From Heloderma charlesbogerti (lineage: Eukaryota; Chordata; Lepidosauria; Squamata; Helodermatidae): DNA of 64,000 nucleotides. Below the pieces are notes generated by a model. It did no database searches, was not told the origin of the DNA, and worked only from the letters and a program-made list of their open reading frames with translations. Shown here one piece after another: positions 61,101 to 64,000 of this stretch. The stretch lies in NCBI GenBank assembly GCA_026122225.1, contig JANEZZ010001956.1:188501-252500 (forward strand), written 5' to 3'. Every line of letters starts with the position of its first letter. Position 1 is the stretch's first letter. Made by a program: the position numbers and the translations under genes.

Positions 61101-62796
61101 GCTGCCTGATCCATAGCTGCTACTGCTGCTAATTAACATTTTATGGTACTTTCAAATATTCAAAGTGCTTCACATACATTAGTATTAATTAATTAATAGA
61201 CTCTTATACTGTGCTGCTGCCTGATCCCTGGGTAATAACAACAATAAAAATAATAATAAATAACATTTTATAGTGCTCTCAAGTGTTCAAAGTGCTTCAC
61301 AGCATTACCTATTATTAATTAATTTACTCTTATACTATGCTGCTGCCTGATCCCTGGCTAATAATAATAACAACAACAATAATATTTTTATAACACTTTC
61401 ACGTGTTCAGGGTTTCCCAGATGGCCACACTCTCCTCCTCTAGGCCTACCCCCTTTCCCACAACCACTTGGTGTTTTCTTGGCTTTTGTGCAACCCCTCC
61501 CCATTCTAAAAGTTTGGAATTTATTTTTTATTGATTGATTTTATTGATTTACAATATATAGATACCGCTCCACGTCAAAGATTTCAGAGCCGTGAACAAC
61601 AAGATAAAATAATAAAACCCCATAATTAAAACAATTAAAACATTTTAAAAGAACAGATTCTGAACTTAATAAACCACAGCTGGTCACTCAGGGAAGGCCT
61701 CTCGAAATAACAATGTCTTCAGGAGGTGCCAAAAGCAACACAGCGTTGGCGCCTGCCTGACTTCCAAAGGCAGAGAGTTCCACAGGAAGTGGGCCACCAC
61801 AATGAAGGCTCTTTACCTGGTGGACTCCGACCGGGCCATAGGTCCATGTGGGACCACCAGGAGCAAGCCCTCCGATGACCTCGGTGACTGGGCAGATTGG
61901 TAAAGAAGGCAGTCTCTCAGGAAATGCCTCTCCTAAGGTTTAGTTACTAACAGTAAGAGTTTAAGTTAAAATATGCGGGGGGGGAGGTTTTAATTCTTGG
62001 CCCTGCCCTCTTTACCTTTGGCCTCACCCCATTTTGCCTTTGGCCCCACCCACCACTGGAATGCATCCCCTGAGAGCTTCTCCAAAATCGAATTCAGCCC
62101 TCTGGTTAAAGAAGTTCTGCATCCATGTTGAATTTTAAAAACAGACAAAGCTGCACATTATGTATTTAACACAGTGTGCAGTTTGGCCCTAAGTGAAGTG
62201 GTTTGAGCACTTAGCAACAGGTCTTTATAAAAAGTATTGTTATTAGCATCTTGCATTACCATTAACCATGGCTAGCCAATGCTTGAATGGACCAATGGAG
62301 GGCAAAGGTGGGGGTGGCGGGGTTGATGAAATCCACTAGTCCTGCTGCCCAACTCCTCCCAATTTTTTAGCCACTAAAAATCTAGCCCCCGCCCTAGCCT
62401 CCAAGGAACAATAGTTAAGAGGGCCACCGCACAAGTTAAAGGGGCTGGCTTTCCTTTAATCTTCCTCTGCCCTGTAATTTGAGCACTGGGTCTAGCTCTG
62501 CAGCACACCACACATTAAAAAGCCATCTAATCCTTTTCCAGCACACTCCAAAACCATGCATTTCAAAATGTATACTTAGGGTTGTATTTCCCAAAATACT
62601 GGTTTCATAGATGGTGCCACCTGAACAAAATAAAAGTGTGGATGTAAAGAATTAAAAACAAAATGTACCAGCCTACCTGCTGGGTCTCAACATTCAGTAG
62701 AGTAAGACTGGTTGTTGAGACAGTCAGTGTTATATTCATCCCAGAAAACTGAAGATTACTTTTACCAAGCACAGGAGACAGAAATTTAGCTGGAGG
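33995..62796 (-). CDS. SHC4: SHC4, 3' part (nine coding exons, first exon or exons beyond the right edge)
   Basis: SHC4 (RaLP/ShcD) is a cytoplasmic adaptor of the Shc family. Its N-terminal PTB and C-terminal SH2 domains bind phosphotyrosines on receptors such as MuSK, TrkB and EGFR, and tyrosines in the CH1 linker recruit Grb2 to drive Ras/MAPK. Exons at 62677-62796, 60836-60889, 58203-58254, 52775-52901, 44518-44695, 41951-42011, 37801-37980, 35039-35292 and 33995-34144 join in perfect phase to 391 codons plus stop. Domain order is PTB (the first four exons), CH1 (the next three), SH2 (the last two). SHC4 rather than SHC1-3 is chosen from the SH2 sequence ([14 protein letters not shown]) and from adjacency to CEP152. 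The CH2 region and the beginning of PTB are not in the window. No in-frame stop or lost splice site was seen, so the gene looks functional. Confidence 0.93.
34300..34930. repeat. Unclassified dispersed-looking sequence in last SHC4 intron
   Basis: 34300-34420 resembles the C-rich repeat seen near 61.4-61.5 kb (CCCCATTCTAAAAG). 34430-34930 is TG/CT-rich with repeated CCTGACT and TGCCTGCC blocks and may be LTR-derived. No coding capacity is evident. Confidence 0.3.
35039..35292 (-). CDS. SHC4: SHC4 exon: SH2 domain, N-terminal part
   Basis: This 254-bp exon encodes [20 protein letters not shown] and then [20 protein letters not shown] through [10 protein letters not shown]. The FLVRES motif with its phosphotyrosine-binding Arg is intact. 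The acceptor is TTCATTTCAG and the donor GTAGGA. Confidence 0.95.
35545..35682 (+). mobile_element. Dispersed repeat with GGTCTGATCCAGCAGGGCTC tail
   Basis: GTGTCCTGCTTGTGGGTTCC...GAATGCTGGACTAGATGGAC and a CTTACGTTCTTACG end. A second copy is at 42470-42583. It is probably a LINE or SINE 3' end; it abuts the palindrome at 35684. Confidence 0.6.
35684..35785. mobile_element. Hairpin MITE with GGATTGCACCC end
   Basis: TTTAGACAGAAAAAGTCCTA and its inverse GGGCGTTTTTCTGTCTAAAC enclose CAACTCC...GGAGTTG. The right end is CATGCATAGGATTGCACCCT. It is a relative of 59708-59832 and of the multi-hairpin family. Confidence 0.7.
36182..36410 (-). mobile_element. CR1-like 3' end, older subfamily
   Basis: TCATAGAATTGGAAGGGATC...GACGGCCGTCCAGCCTCTGC...TTAGCCGAAATTTGCTTCC follows the CR1 tail layout with many differences from the copy at 28.0 kb. 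Confidence 0.75.
36411..37420 (+). mobile_element. L1-type LINE 3' fragment, split by a MITE
   Basis: The plus strand carries a decayed ORF2 C-terminus ([14 protein letters not shown] before the MITE, then [20 protein letters not shown] after it). An AT-rich 3' UTR ends in AATAAAATAAAAT at about 37412. The reading frame runs through if 36596-36994 is removed. Confidence 0.65.
36596..36991. mobile_element. Multi-hairpin MITE, GGGNGCAATCC family, copy 3
   Basis: The right end is GGATTGCTCCC and the left end GACAGCAATCC, flanked by TAT at 36593-36595 and 36992-36994. Perfect internal stems include GCTAGATGGGC/GCCCATCTAGC (36842-36871) and GCCCATCAGCCTCCAA/TTGGAGGCTGATGGGC (36938-36972). It interrupts the L1 relic, whose frame is continuous across the empty site. 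Confidence 0.8.
37490..37600 (-). repeat. L2-type fragment
   Basis: CCAAAGTTGTGGTGCCTCCACAGAAAAGGCCCTCTCC resembles the GTGGGGGCCACCACAGAAAAGGCCCTCTC block of L2 tails here. Confidence 0.4.
37801..37980 (-). CDS. SHC4: SHC4 exon: CH1 with [10 protein letters not shown]
   Basis: The exon encodes [20 protein letters not shown] and then [16 protein letters not shown]. The DLFDDPxYxNxQN block is the Shc CH1 motif (Tyr317 of SHC1), with the adaptin-binding DLF and the Grb2-binding YIN. It is 180 bp, with a CTTTAG acceptor and a GTACGT donor. Confidence 0.94.
38815..38890. repeat. Dispersed repeat, intact copy of a sequence split by the L2 at 39.1 kb
   Basis: ACAAACCAATTAGTGTCAAC and CTCAGAAGTAACCCCCATCA are found again at 39105-39124 and 41224-41270, on either side of the L2. 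Confidence 0.6.
39314..40693 (-). pseudogene. L2 endonuclease fused to the C-terminal tail across the deletion
   Basis: A 459-residue open frame that exists only because the deletion and fold-back keep a frame open. Its N-terminal 85 residues are out of frame with the endonuclease. From about residue 110 it has [20 protein letters not shown] and [11 protein letters not shown] endonuclease segments, then [20 protein letters not shown] and [20 protein letters not shown] linker segments. It is a transposon relic and not a host gene. Confidence 0.85.
39419..39462. repeat. Perfect 20-bp fold-back at the L2 deletion junction
   Basis: 39419-39438 (CTGATGGGACAGAGAGAAGG) is the exact reverse complement of 39443-39462, with a 4-nt CCAT loop. 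The left arm is normal L2 sequence (compare 15250-15270). The right arm is not found at this place in the other L2 and leads straight into AGATGAAAGCACC, normally about 1.35 kb away (16637). Confidence 0.95.
41224..41300. repeat. Second half of the dispersed repeat split by L2
   Basis: TGTCTACTCAGAAATAACTCCCATTGTGCTCAATAAGG continues the repeat begun at 39080-39124. Confidence 0.6.
41951..42011 (-). CDS. SHC4: SHC4 exon: short CH1 exon with YEN motif
   Basis: A 61-bp exon encoding [20 protein letters not shown]. The Y-E-N tripeptide is a Grb2-type pYxN site, as reported for the extra tyrosines of SHC4. It is flanked by CTCCTTTCAG and GTAGGT. It is too short for ORF-based detection and was placed by frame and splice sites. 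Confidence 0.88.
42470..42583 (+). mobile_element. Dispersed repeat, copy of 35545-35682
   Basis: CATGTCCTGCTTGTGGGTTT...GAACAGAATGCTGGACTAGA...GGTCTGATCCAGCATGGCTC, ending TTCTTATGTTCTTA. Confidence 0.6.
43700..43850 (+). mobile_element. SINE/LINE 3' tail with AAAT repeats
   Basis: ACGCCACCTTGAGTTCCTTG...AAAGGCGGGATATAAATGTA followed by (AAAT)n. The same tail follows the 5S-derived head at 57.28 kb. Confidence 0.65.
44518..44695 (-). CDS. SHC4: SHC4 exon: CH1 linker with the double-tyrosine motif
   Basis: This exon contains [20 protein letters not shown], matching the DHQYYNDFPGKEPP motif around the paired tyrosines (Tyr239/240 in SHC1) that bind Grb2 when phosphorylated. It continues to [12 protein letters not shown] and ends in phase 0 at a GTAAGT donor. 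The acceptor is TTTTGTACAG. Confidence 0.94.
44770..45250 (-). mobile_element. L2-like LINE 3' fragment
   Basis: Reverse-strand L2 tail layout: AT-rich end, GGAATTCCAGACCTGTGGCACCACC (the shared gtggggccaccacagaaaaggcc block), then GGTTGATCTTAAAGC. Decayed. Confidence 0.5.
45330..47788 (+). mobile_element. CR1 LINE, 5'-truncated, with full RT region
   Basis: Plus-strand CR1. From 45480 the end of the endonuclease ([23 protein letters not shown]) is followed by the linker ([18 protein letters not shown]) and the reverse transcriptase: [51 protein letters not shown] and the FADDTKF catalytic box at about 46906-46926. Then come [20 protein letters not shown] and [20 protein letters not shown]. 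Breaks include TAA at 46282, a frameshift near 46590, another near 46930 and TAG at 47333. The 3' end has ATTCTATGATTCTATGAAC. Confidence 0.93.
47789..48720 (+). repeat. Possible degraded LTR-type sequence
   Basis: GTCCAGGACCCTGAACCCTC...GGCTCAGAGGATCTGG resembles the start of the family A LTRs in plus orientation. An AATAAAG signal at 48551 and a final CCTCTGACA near 48705-48713 fit an LTR, but no target duplication was found. Confidence 0.35.
49733..49866. mobile_element. Hairpin MITE (CCAACCTGGTGCCCTC type)
   Basis: CCCAACCTGGTGCCCTCCTA and its inverse TGAGGGCACCAGGTGGGAAA enclose TGGACTATAGCTCCCA and the inverse GGAGTTGAAATCC around a GGCCATGCTGGC centre. A cousin with different ends is at 55466-55583. 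Confidence 0.75.
50470..50650 (-). mobile_element. tRNA-derived SINE, reverse, old
   Basis: ATACTGAGACAGACCATTGA...GGCATCAGCTCTGCAGG...CTTGAACCTAAGC follows the reverse SINE order seen at 29.8 kb. It is followed directly by the BovB fragment. Confidence 0.55.
50695..51215 (+). mobile_element. BovB LINE, 5'-truncated 3' end
   Basis: Plus-strand BovB C-terminus open from about [16 protein letters not shown] to KSRTRLND and TGA, ending in an (ACA)n tail. It is about 90 % similar to the homologous end of the 8.6-kb copy by eye. The frame is intact, but it covers only the region downstream of the RT. Confidence 0.92.
51425..51780 (-). mobile_element. L2-like LINE 3' fragment
   Basis: Reverse L2 tail: AT-rich end, CCTAAAGGCCAGCAAAGAGG, GGGCATTCAAAAGATGTGGGCCACCACAGAAAGGGCC. 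Confidence 0.55.
51821..52281. mobile_element. Multi-hairpin MITE, GGGNGCAATCC family, copy 4
   Basis: Left end AGGAGCACAATCCTATC, right end GCATTGCTCTC. Stems include GCTAGATGGGCT/AGCCCATCTA (51977-52000), CTATGGTCCCTGGG/CCCAGGGACCATAG (52238-52272) and AGAAGCC/GGCTTCT (51855-51881). The central GCTAGATGGGC stem is shared with copy 3. Confidence 0.75.
52775..52901 (-). CDS. SHC4: SHC4 exon: end of PTB domain
   Basis: The exon encodes [20 protein letters not shown] and then [20 protein letters not shown], the C-terminal helix of the Shc PTB domain. The first Ala codon is split with the preceding exon. The acceptor is TGTTTTTAG, the donor GTCAGC. It is 127 bp. Confidence 0.94.
53015..53690 (-). 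mobile_element. L2-like LINE 3' fragment with a short inserted tail
   Basis: Minus-strand L2 end: AT-rich 3' region, then [14 protein letters not shown] and [18 protein letters not shown] from 53.58-53.69 kb. A (TTTA)(TTCA)n tail of another retroposon (about 53500-53565) sits inside it. Confidence 0.65.
53965..54006. repeat. CA/CG-type microsatellite
   Basis: GCGCGCACACACGCACGCACACACACGCACACAC. Confidence 0.85.
55466..55583. mobile_element. Hairpin MITE (GGGAATGTGTGGCC type)
   Basis: TTGGGAATGTGTGGCCTTCC and GCAGAGGGCTACATGTTCCC are decayed inverted ends. The centre has AACTCCCAGCATCCC and its inverse AGGGCTGATGGAAGTTG. Confidence 0.7.
56060..56680 (+). mobile_element. Decayed non-LTR retrotransposon C-terminus
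   Basis: The frame 56175-56444 encodes [16 protein letters not shown] and [20 protein letters not shown], with a cysteine/histidine pattern (CPC...H...C) like the C-terminal zinc-finger region of some non-LTR elements. The clade is uncertain (L1/Tx1- or R4-like). The AT-rich 3' part follows. Confidence 0.5.
56741..57080. mobile_element. Second copy of the GGGCTCCTTCACATGG element
   Basis: GGCTACTTCACATGGAGCTTTTATCCTGCTATTGAGATTG parallels 30768 onward, and GCCACTAGATGGTGA parallels CACCACCTAGTGGC. The right end is near GTAAAGGCAGCC. Confidence 0.5.
57275..57430 (+). mobile_element. 5S-rRNA-derived SINE with AT-rich LINE tail
   Basis: CTAAGCAGGTTTGGGTCTGG and GGGGAGACCACCTGGGAACC follow the 3' half of 5S rRNA (GCTAAGCAGGGTCGGGCCTG, GGGAGACCGCCTGGGAA). 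It then joins a CACCTTGAGTTCCACAATGG...GGTGGGATACAAATGTAGTA tail like that at 43.76 kb. Confidence 0.8.
58030..58190 (+). mobile_element. SINE/LINE 3' tail
   Basis: ATTGTTAGCCACCTCAAGTGCC...GGCAGAAAGGCCAAATATAAA with an (AAT)-rich end, 13 bp from an SHC4 exon. Confidence 0.55.
58203..58254 (-). CDS. SHC4: SHC4 exon: PTB domain part 3
   Basis: A 52-bp exon encoding [17 protein letters not shown] plus one base. It is a hallmark of the Shc PTB domain. A retroposon tail (about 58030-58190) abuts its donor side without touching the GTAGGC donor. Confidence 0.95.
59240..59412 (-). mobile_element. 5S-rRNA/CR1 chimeric SINE, unit 1
   Basis: Read on the minus strand it begins with 5S-like sequence (CATCTGATCTCGGCAGCTAA, GCAGGGTCAGCCCTGGTTAG, TACTTGGATGGGAGACCGCC) and continues into the CR1 3' tail (CTGAGCAGGGGGGTTAGACT...GGTCTTGCAGGCCCC). 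A short (AGCAT)n run lies at its 3' end. Confidence 0.88.
59413..59582 (-). mobile_element. 5S-rRNA/CR1 chimeric SINE, unit 2
   Basis: Same architecture as the previous unit, immediately adjacent and in the same orientation, ending in ATGATTCTATGACG. Both units share a CGAGCAAAG 5' start on the minus strand. The 5S head is truncated at its own 5' end. Confidence 0.88.
59708..59832. mobile_element. Hairpin MITE with GGGCACAATCC ends
   Basis: GGGGCACAATCCTATGCATG and CATGCATAGGATTGCACCCT are perfect or near-perfect inverted ends over about 60 bp per arm, with CCTACAACTCCC and GGGAGTTGTAGG inside. Flanked by TTA and TAA. Confidence 0.8.
60056..60149. mobile_element. 94-bp insertion with 10-bp target duplication
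   Basis: Flanked by perfect GGTCCATCTG repeats (60046-60055 and 60150-60159). Its sequence (CTTGGATAACTCCTTTAGAG...TCAGAGCCATGAGCCTCCAC) matches one arm of the hairpin at 63182-63382. Confidence 0.75.
60250..60650. repeat. Palindrome-rich insertion inside the SINE
   Basis: Contains GGCATGCATGGAGTGCATGCC symmetry at 60381 and the inverse pair GATTTCTCTTTAA (60363) and TTTTTAAAGAGAAATT (60489). Overlapping long ORFs on both strands are a by-product of this structure. Confidence 0.5.
60836..60889 (-). CDS. SHC4: SHC4 exon: PTB domain part 2
   Basis: A 54-bp exon encoding [18 protein letters not shown], the most conserved signature of Shc PTB domains, identical or nearly so across vertebrate Shc proteins. 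The acceptor is TATTTTTCAG and the donor GTAAGT. Confidence 0.95.
61086..61410. repeat. Tandem repeat, three copies of a 115-126 bp unit
   Basis: CTCTTATACT(G/A)TGCTGCTG begins units at 61086, 61201 and 61327. Each goes on with a TAA/CAA-rich run, a TTTATAG-type block, TTCAAAGTGCTTCAC and (ATTA)n. It is in an SHC4 intron. Confidence 0.85.
61530..61935 (-). mobile_element. L2-like LINE 3' fragment
   Basis: Reverse L2 tail: TTGATTGATTTTATTGATTT, then GCCTCTCGAAATAACAATGT, AGAGTTCCACAGGAAGTGGG and CCACCAGGAGCAAGCCCTCC blocks similar to 17.2-17.4 kb. Confidence 0.65.
61960..62115 (-). repeat. Dispersed repeat, inverted partner of 31155-31310
   Basis: CCTTTGGCCCCACCCACCAC...CGAATTCAGCCCTCTGGTTA is the reverse complement type of the repeat at 31.2 kb. 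Confidence 0.55.
62677..62796 (-). CDS. SHC4: SHC4 exon: PTB domain part 1
   Basis: Forty codons ([20 protein letters not shown] to LLNVETQQ), flanked by a CTTTACAG acceptor and a GTAGGC donor. The segment matches the Shc PTB strand region LGRSNLQFAGMPITLTVSTSSL. It is the first Shc exon visible from the right edge; the initiator exon lies further right. Confidence 0.94.
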
Positions 62797-63181
62797 CTGT
62801 AAAGACAACAAAATGCCTATTTGTTAGTCTCCATATTTCATTAGAAACCAAGAAATAGAGTTAATTATTTTAAGATTGTTCTTTATTACAATACCCAGAC
62901 CCTTGGGAGGTGTGTTGTGGAATAAGCTAGACATATTATTAGAGGAACCACGTGTGCAGTTACAAGGATCCCAACCAACATGGTAACGATGGGTGTGGGT
63001 AGCAACTATGCTGCTTAGGGTACATGGAAAGGGGAGCTCTGGATACTCCAAATGCTATAATTTTGATAGAATAAGAATAGTGGATGCCCGGAAGCCCATA
63101 ATGTAGGTGCTTACTGGAATCCAGGAAGAAAATCTGTGTGTGGGGGGGGGGGTGTCCAAGCCAAATGTTATCTATGTCAAT

Positions 63182-63382
63182 GGAGGCTGATAGCTCCGAT
63201 TTCAGTGGGGCTATGAAGCCATTCTGGGGTTCAGTCAGAACCAGCCAGAACTCTAAAGGAGCTATCCAAGATGCAGAACCCTACCCCCAAAAGACATTCA
63301 GCACCTTGGATAGCTCCTTTACTGTTCTGACTGAAGCCCAGCATGGATTCACAGCCCCACTGAAATCGGAGCCACCAGCCTC
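63182..63382. mobile_element. Long hairpin element
   Basis: Arm 63182-63270 (GGAGGCTGATAGCTCCGATT...GGAGCTATCCAAG) is the inverse of 63305-63382 (CTTGGATAGCTCCTTTACTG...GGAGCCACCAGCCTCC) with roughly 85 % pairing around a 34-nt centre. Confidence 0.75.
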
Positions 63383-63609
63383 CGCTGATCTGTGTAGTGG
63401 CGGCATATTCAGCTACTGGGACGACCTCAACAGATGCAGAAACGGTCAAAGTCCCAGATATCCTACATGAAGACTCCACCAGAGCGAGAGGAAGCAGCAC
63501 TTAGGCACCTTACATTGCGTTTGGATGAAGCTCCAGCTGGGAGCCCCTAATCTCCAGCTAGGAACTGCCGTCATTCAGGCCACCGGAGGGAGAAGCAGCA
63601 GCAGCCCTT

Positions 63610-63760
63610 CCATTGTGCTTGTTTATTTTATTTGTTATTTATTTAGTACATTTCTAACCCGCCCAATAACTAATGTTCTCTGGGTGGATTGCAACCAGTT
63701 AAAAAAGTAAAATGCCAGTTTGAAACACAAAAAAATATAAAATACAATACACATATTTAA
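63610..63760 (-). mobile_element. LINE/SINE 3' tail (L2 type)
   Basis: TTTATTTAGTACATTTCTAA, CGCCCAATAACTAATGTTCT, GATTGCAACCAGTTAAAAAA. Confidence 0.5.
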
Positions 63761-63768
63761 AAGAATAA

Positions 63769-64000
63769 GGGAGCAATCCTATCAAGATCGATGGTCACCT
63801 CTGACCCCAAGGGCGACCGCCTATCCAGTGCAGGGTGGCAGGAGTGGTGAGGAGCGGATCTCCTCCTTGCTCCCCCAGCCCTGCTTTCGTGGGACCTCGG
63901 AGCGTGGGAAGCGGTGGCTGGATGACATATAGGATGTGCATACCGGATTTCCAACTTCCCCGCCCCAGCCTGCCTCCGGAAATGCCCTGTTTTTGCTGCT
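63769..64000. mobile_element. Multi-hairpin MITE, GGGNGCAATCC family, copy 5 (cut by window edge)
   Basis: Starts GGGAGCAATCCTATCAAG. The interior (GCCCTGCTTTCG, AGCGTGGGAAGCGGTGGCTG) resembles copy 2 at 26.2 kb. The right end is outside the window. Confidence 0.6.

Noticed and set aside
1..64000. EID1, which is nested in SHC4 in mammals
   Set aside because: No intronless EID-like ORF is seen on the plus strand in the SHC4 part present; it could lie beyond the right edge or be absent from this lineage.

Overview
This is a vertebrate chromosomal window, most likely from a squamate reptile (a lizard). The host genes are split into short exons by long introns. The repeat load is typical of that group: a BovB/RTE LINE with an almost open ORF, CR1 elements ending in ATTCTATGA-type 3' repeats, several L2 LINEs, a Tc1/mariner element, tRNA- and 5S-rRNA-derived SINEs and many hairpin MITEs. 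No prokaryotic gene, CRISPR array or viral genome is present.

Two host genes are present, both on the minus strand and tandemly arranged. (1) The 5' half of CEP152, a centriole-duplication scaffold, occupies 1-27.4 kb. I could place a probable non-coding first exon in a CpG island near 27.3-27.6 kb and eight coding exons between 23325 and 763. Splice phases close perfectly and give the first 410 residues. The gene continues beyond the left edge. (2) The 3' two thirds of SHC4, a Shc-family phosphotyrosine adaptor, occupies 34-62.8 kb in nine coding exons: the end of the PTB domain, the CH1 linker with its Grb2-type tyrosines, the SH2 domain and the stop codon at 33995. Its first exon or exons lie beyond the right edge. 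Same-strand SHC4-CEP152 adjacency matches human 15q21.1 and supports both names. About 5.5-6.5 kb of repeat-rich sequence separates them.

Mobile DNA dominates the rest. CEP152 introns hold a hairpin MITE (7.36 kb), an almost intact BovB (8.6-11.8 kb), a solo LTR (12.1 kb) and a nested pile-up (14.8-20.4 kb: CR1 split by L2, then an older L2, then a Tc1-like element, then an L2 relic). The intergenic stretch holds a CR1 end and two solo LTRs of one family. SHC4 introns hold an L1 tail split by a MITE, an L2 with a fold-back deletion junction, a CR1, a second BovB tail, 5S-derived SINEs and several hairpin elements.

The most unusual signals are: (a) a dispersed family of about 400-460 bp multi-hairpin elements with GGGAGCAATCC-like ends and 3-bp target duplications, at least five copies here, one of them next to the CEP152 promoter; (b) a 99-bp stretch copied with 100 % identity from 2.4 kb away into a Tc1 transposase, together with a 70-bp local duplication, which looks like template switching; (c) a perfect 20-bp fold-back at an internal deletion junction of an L2; (d) a head-to-tail dimer of 5S-rRNA/CR1 chimeric SINEs. 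No new multi-gene system is evident. The interest is in genome rearrangement and mobile-element biology.
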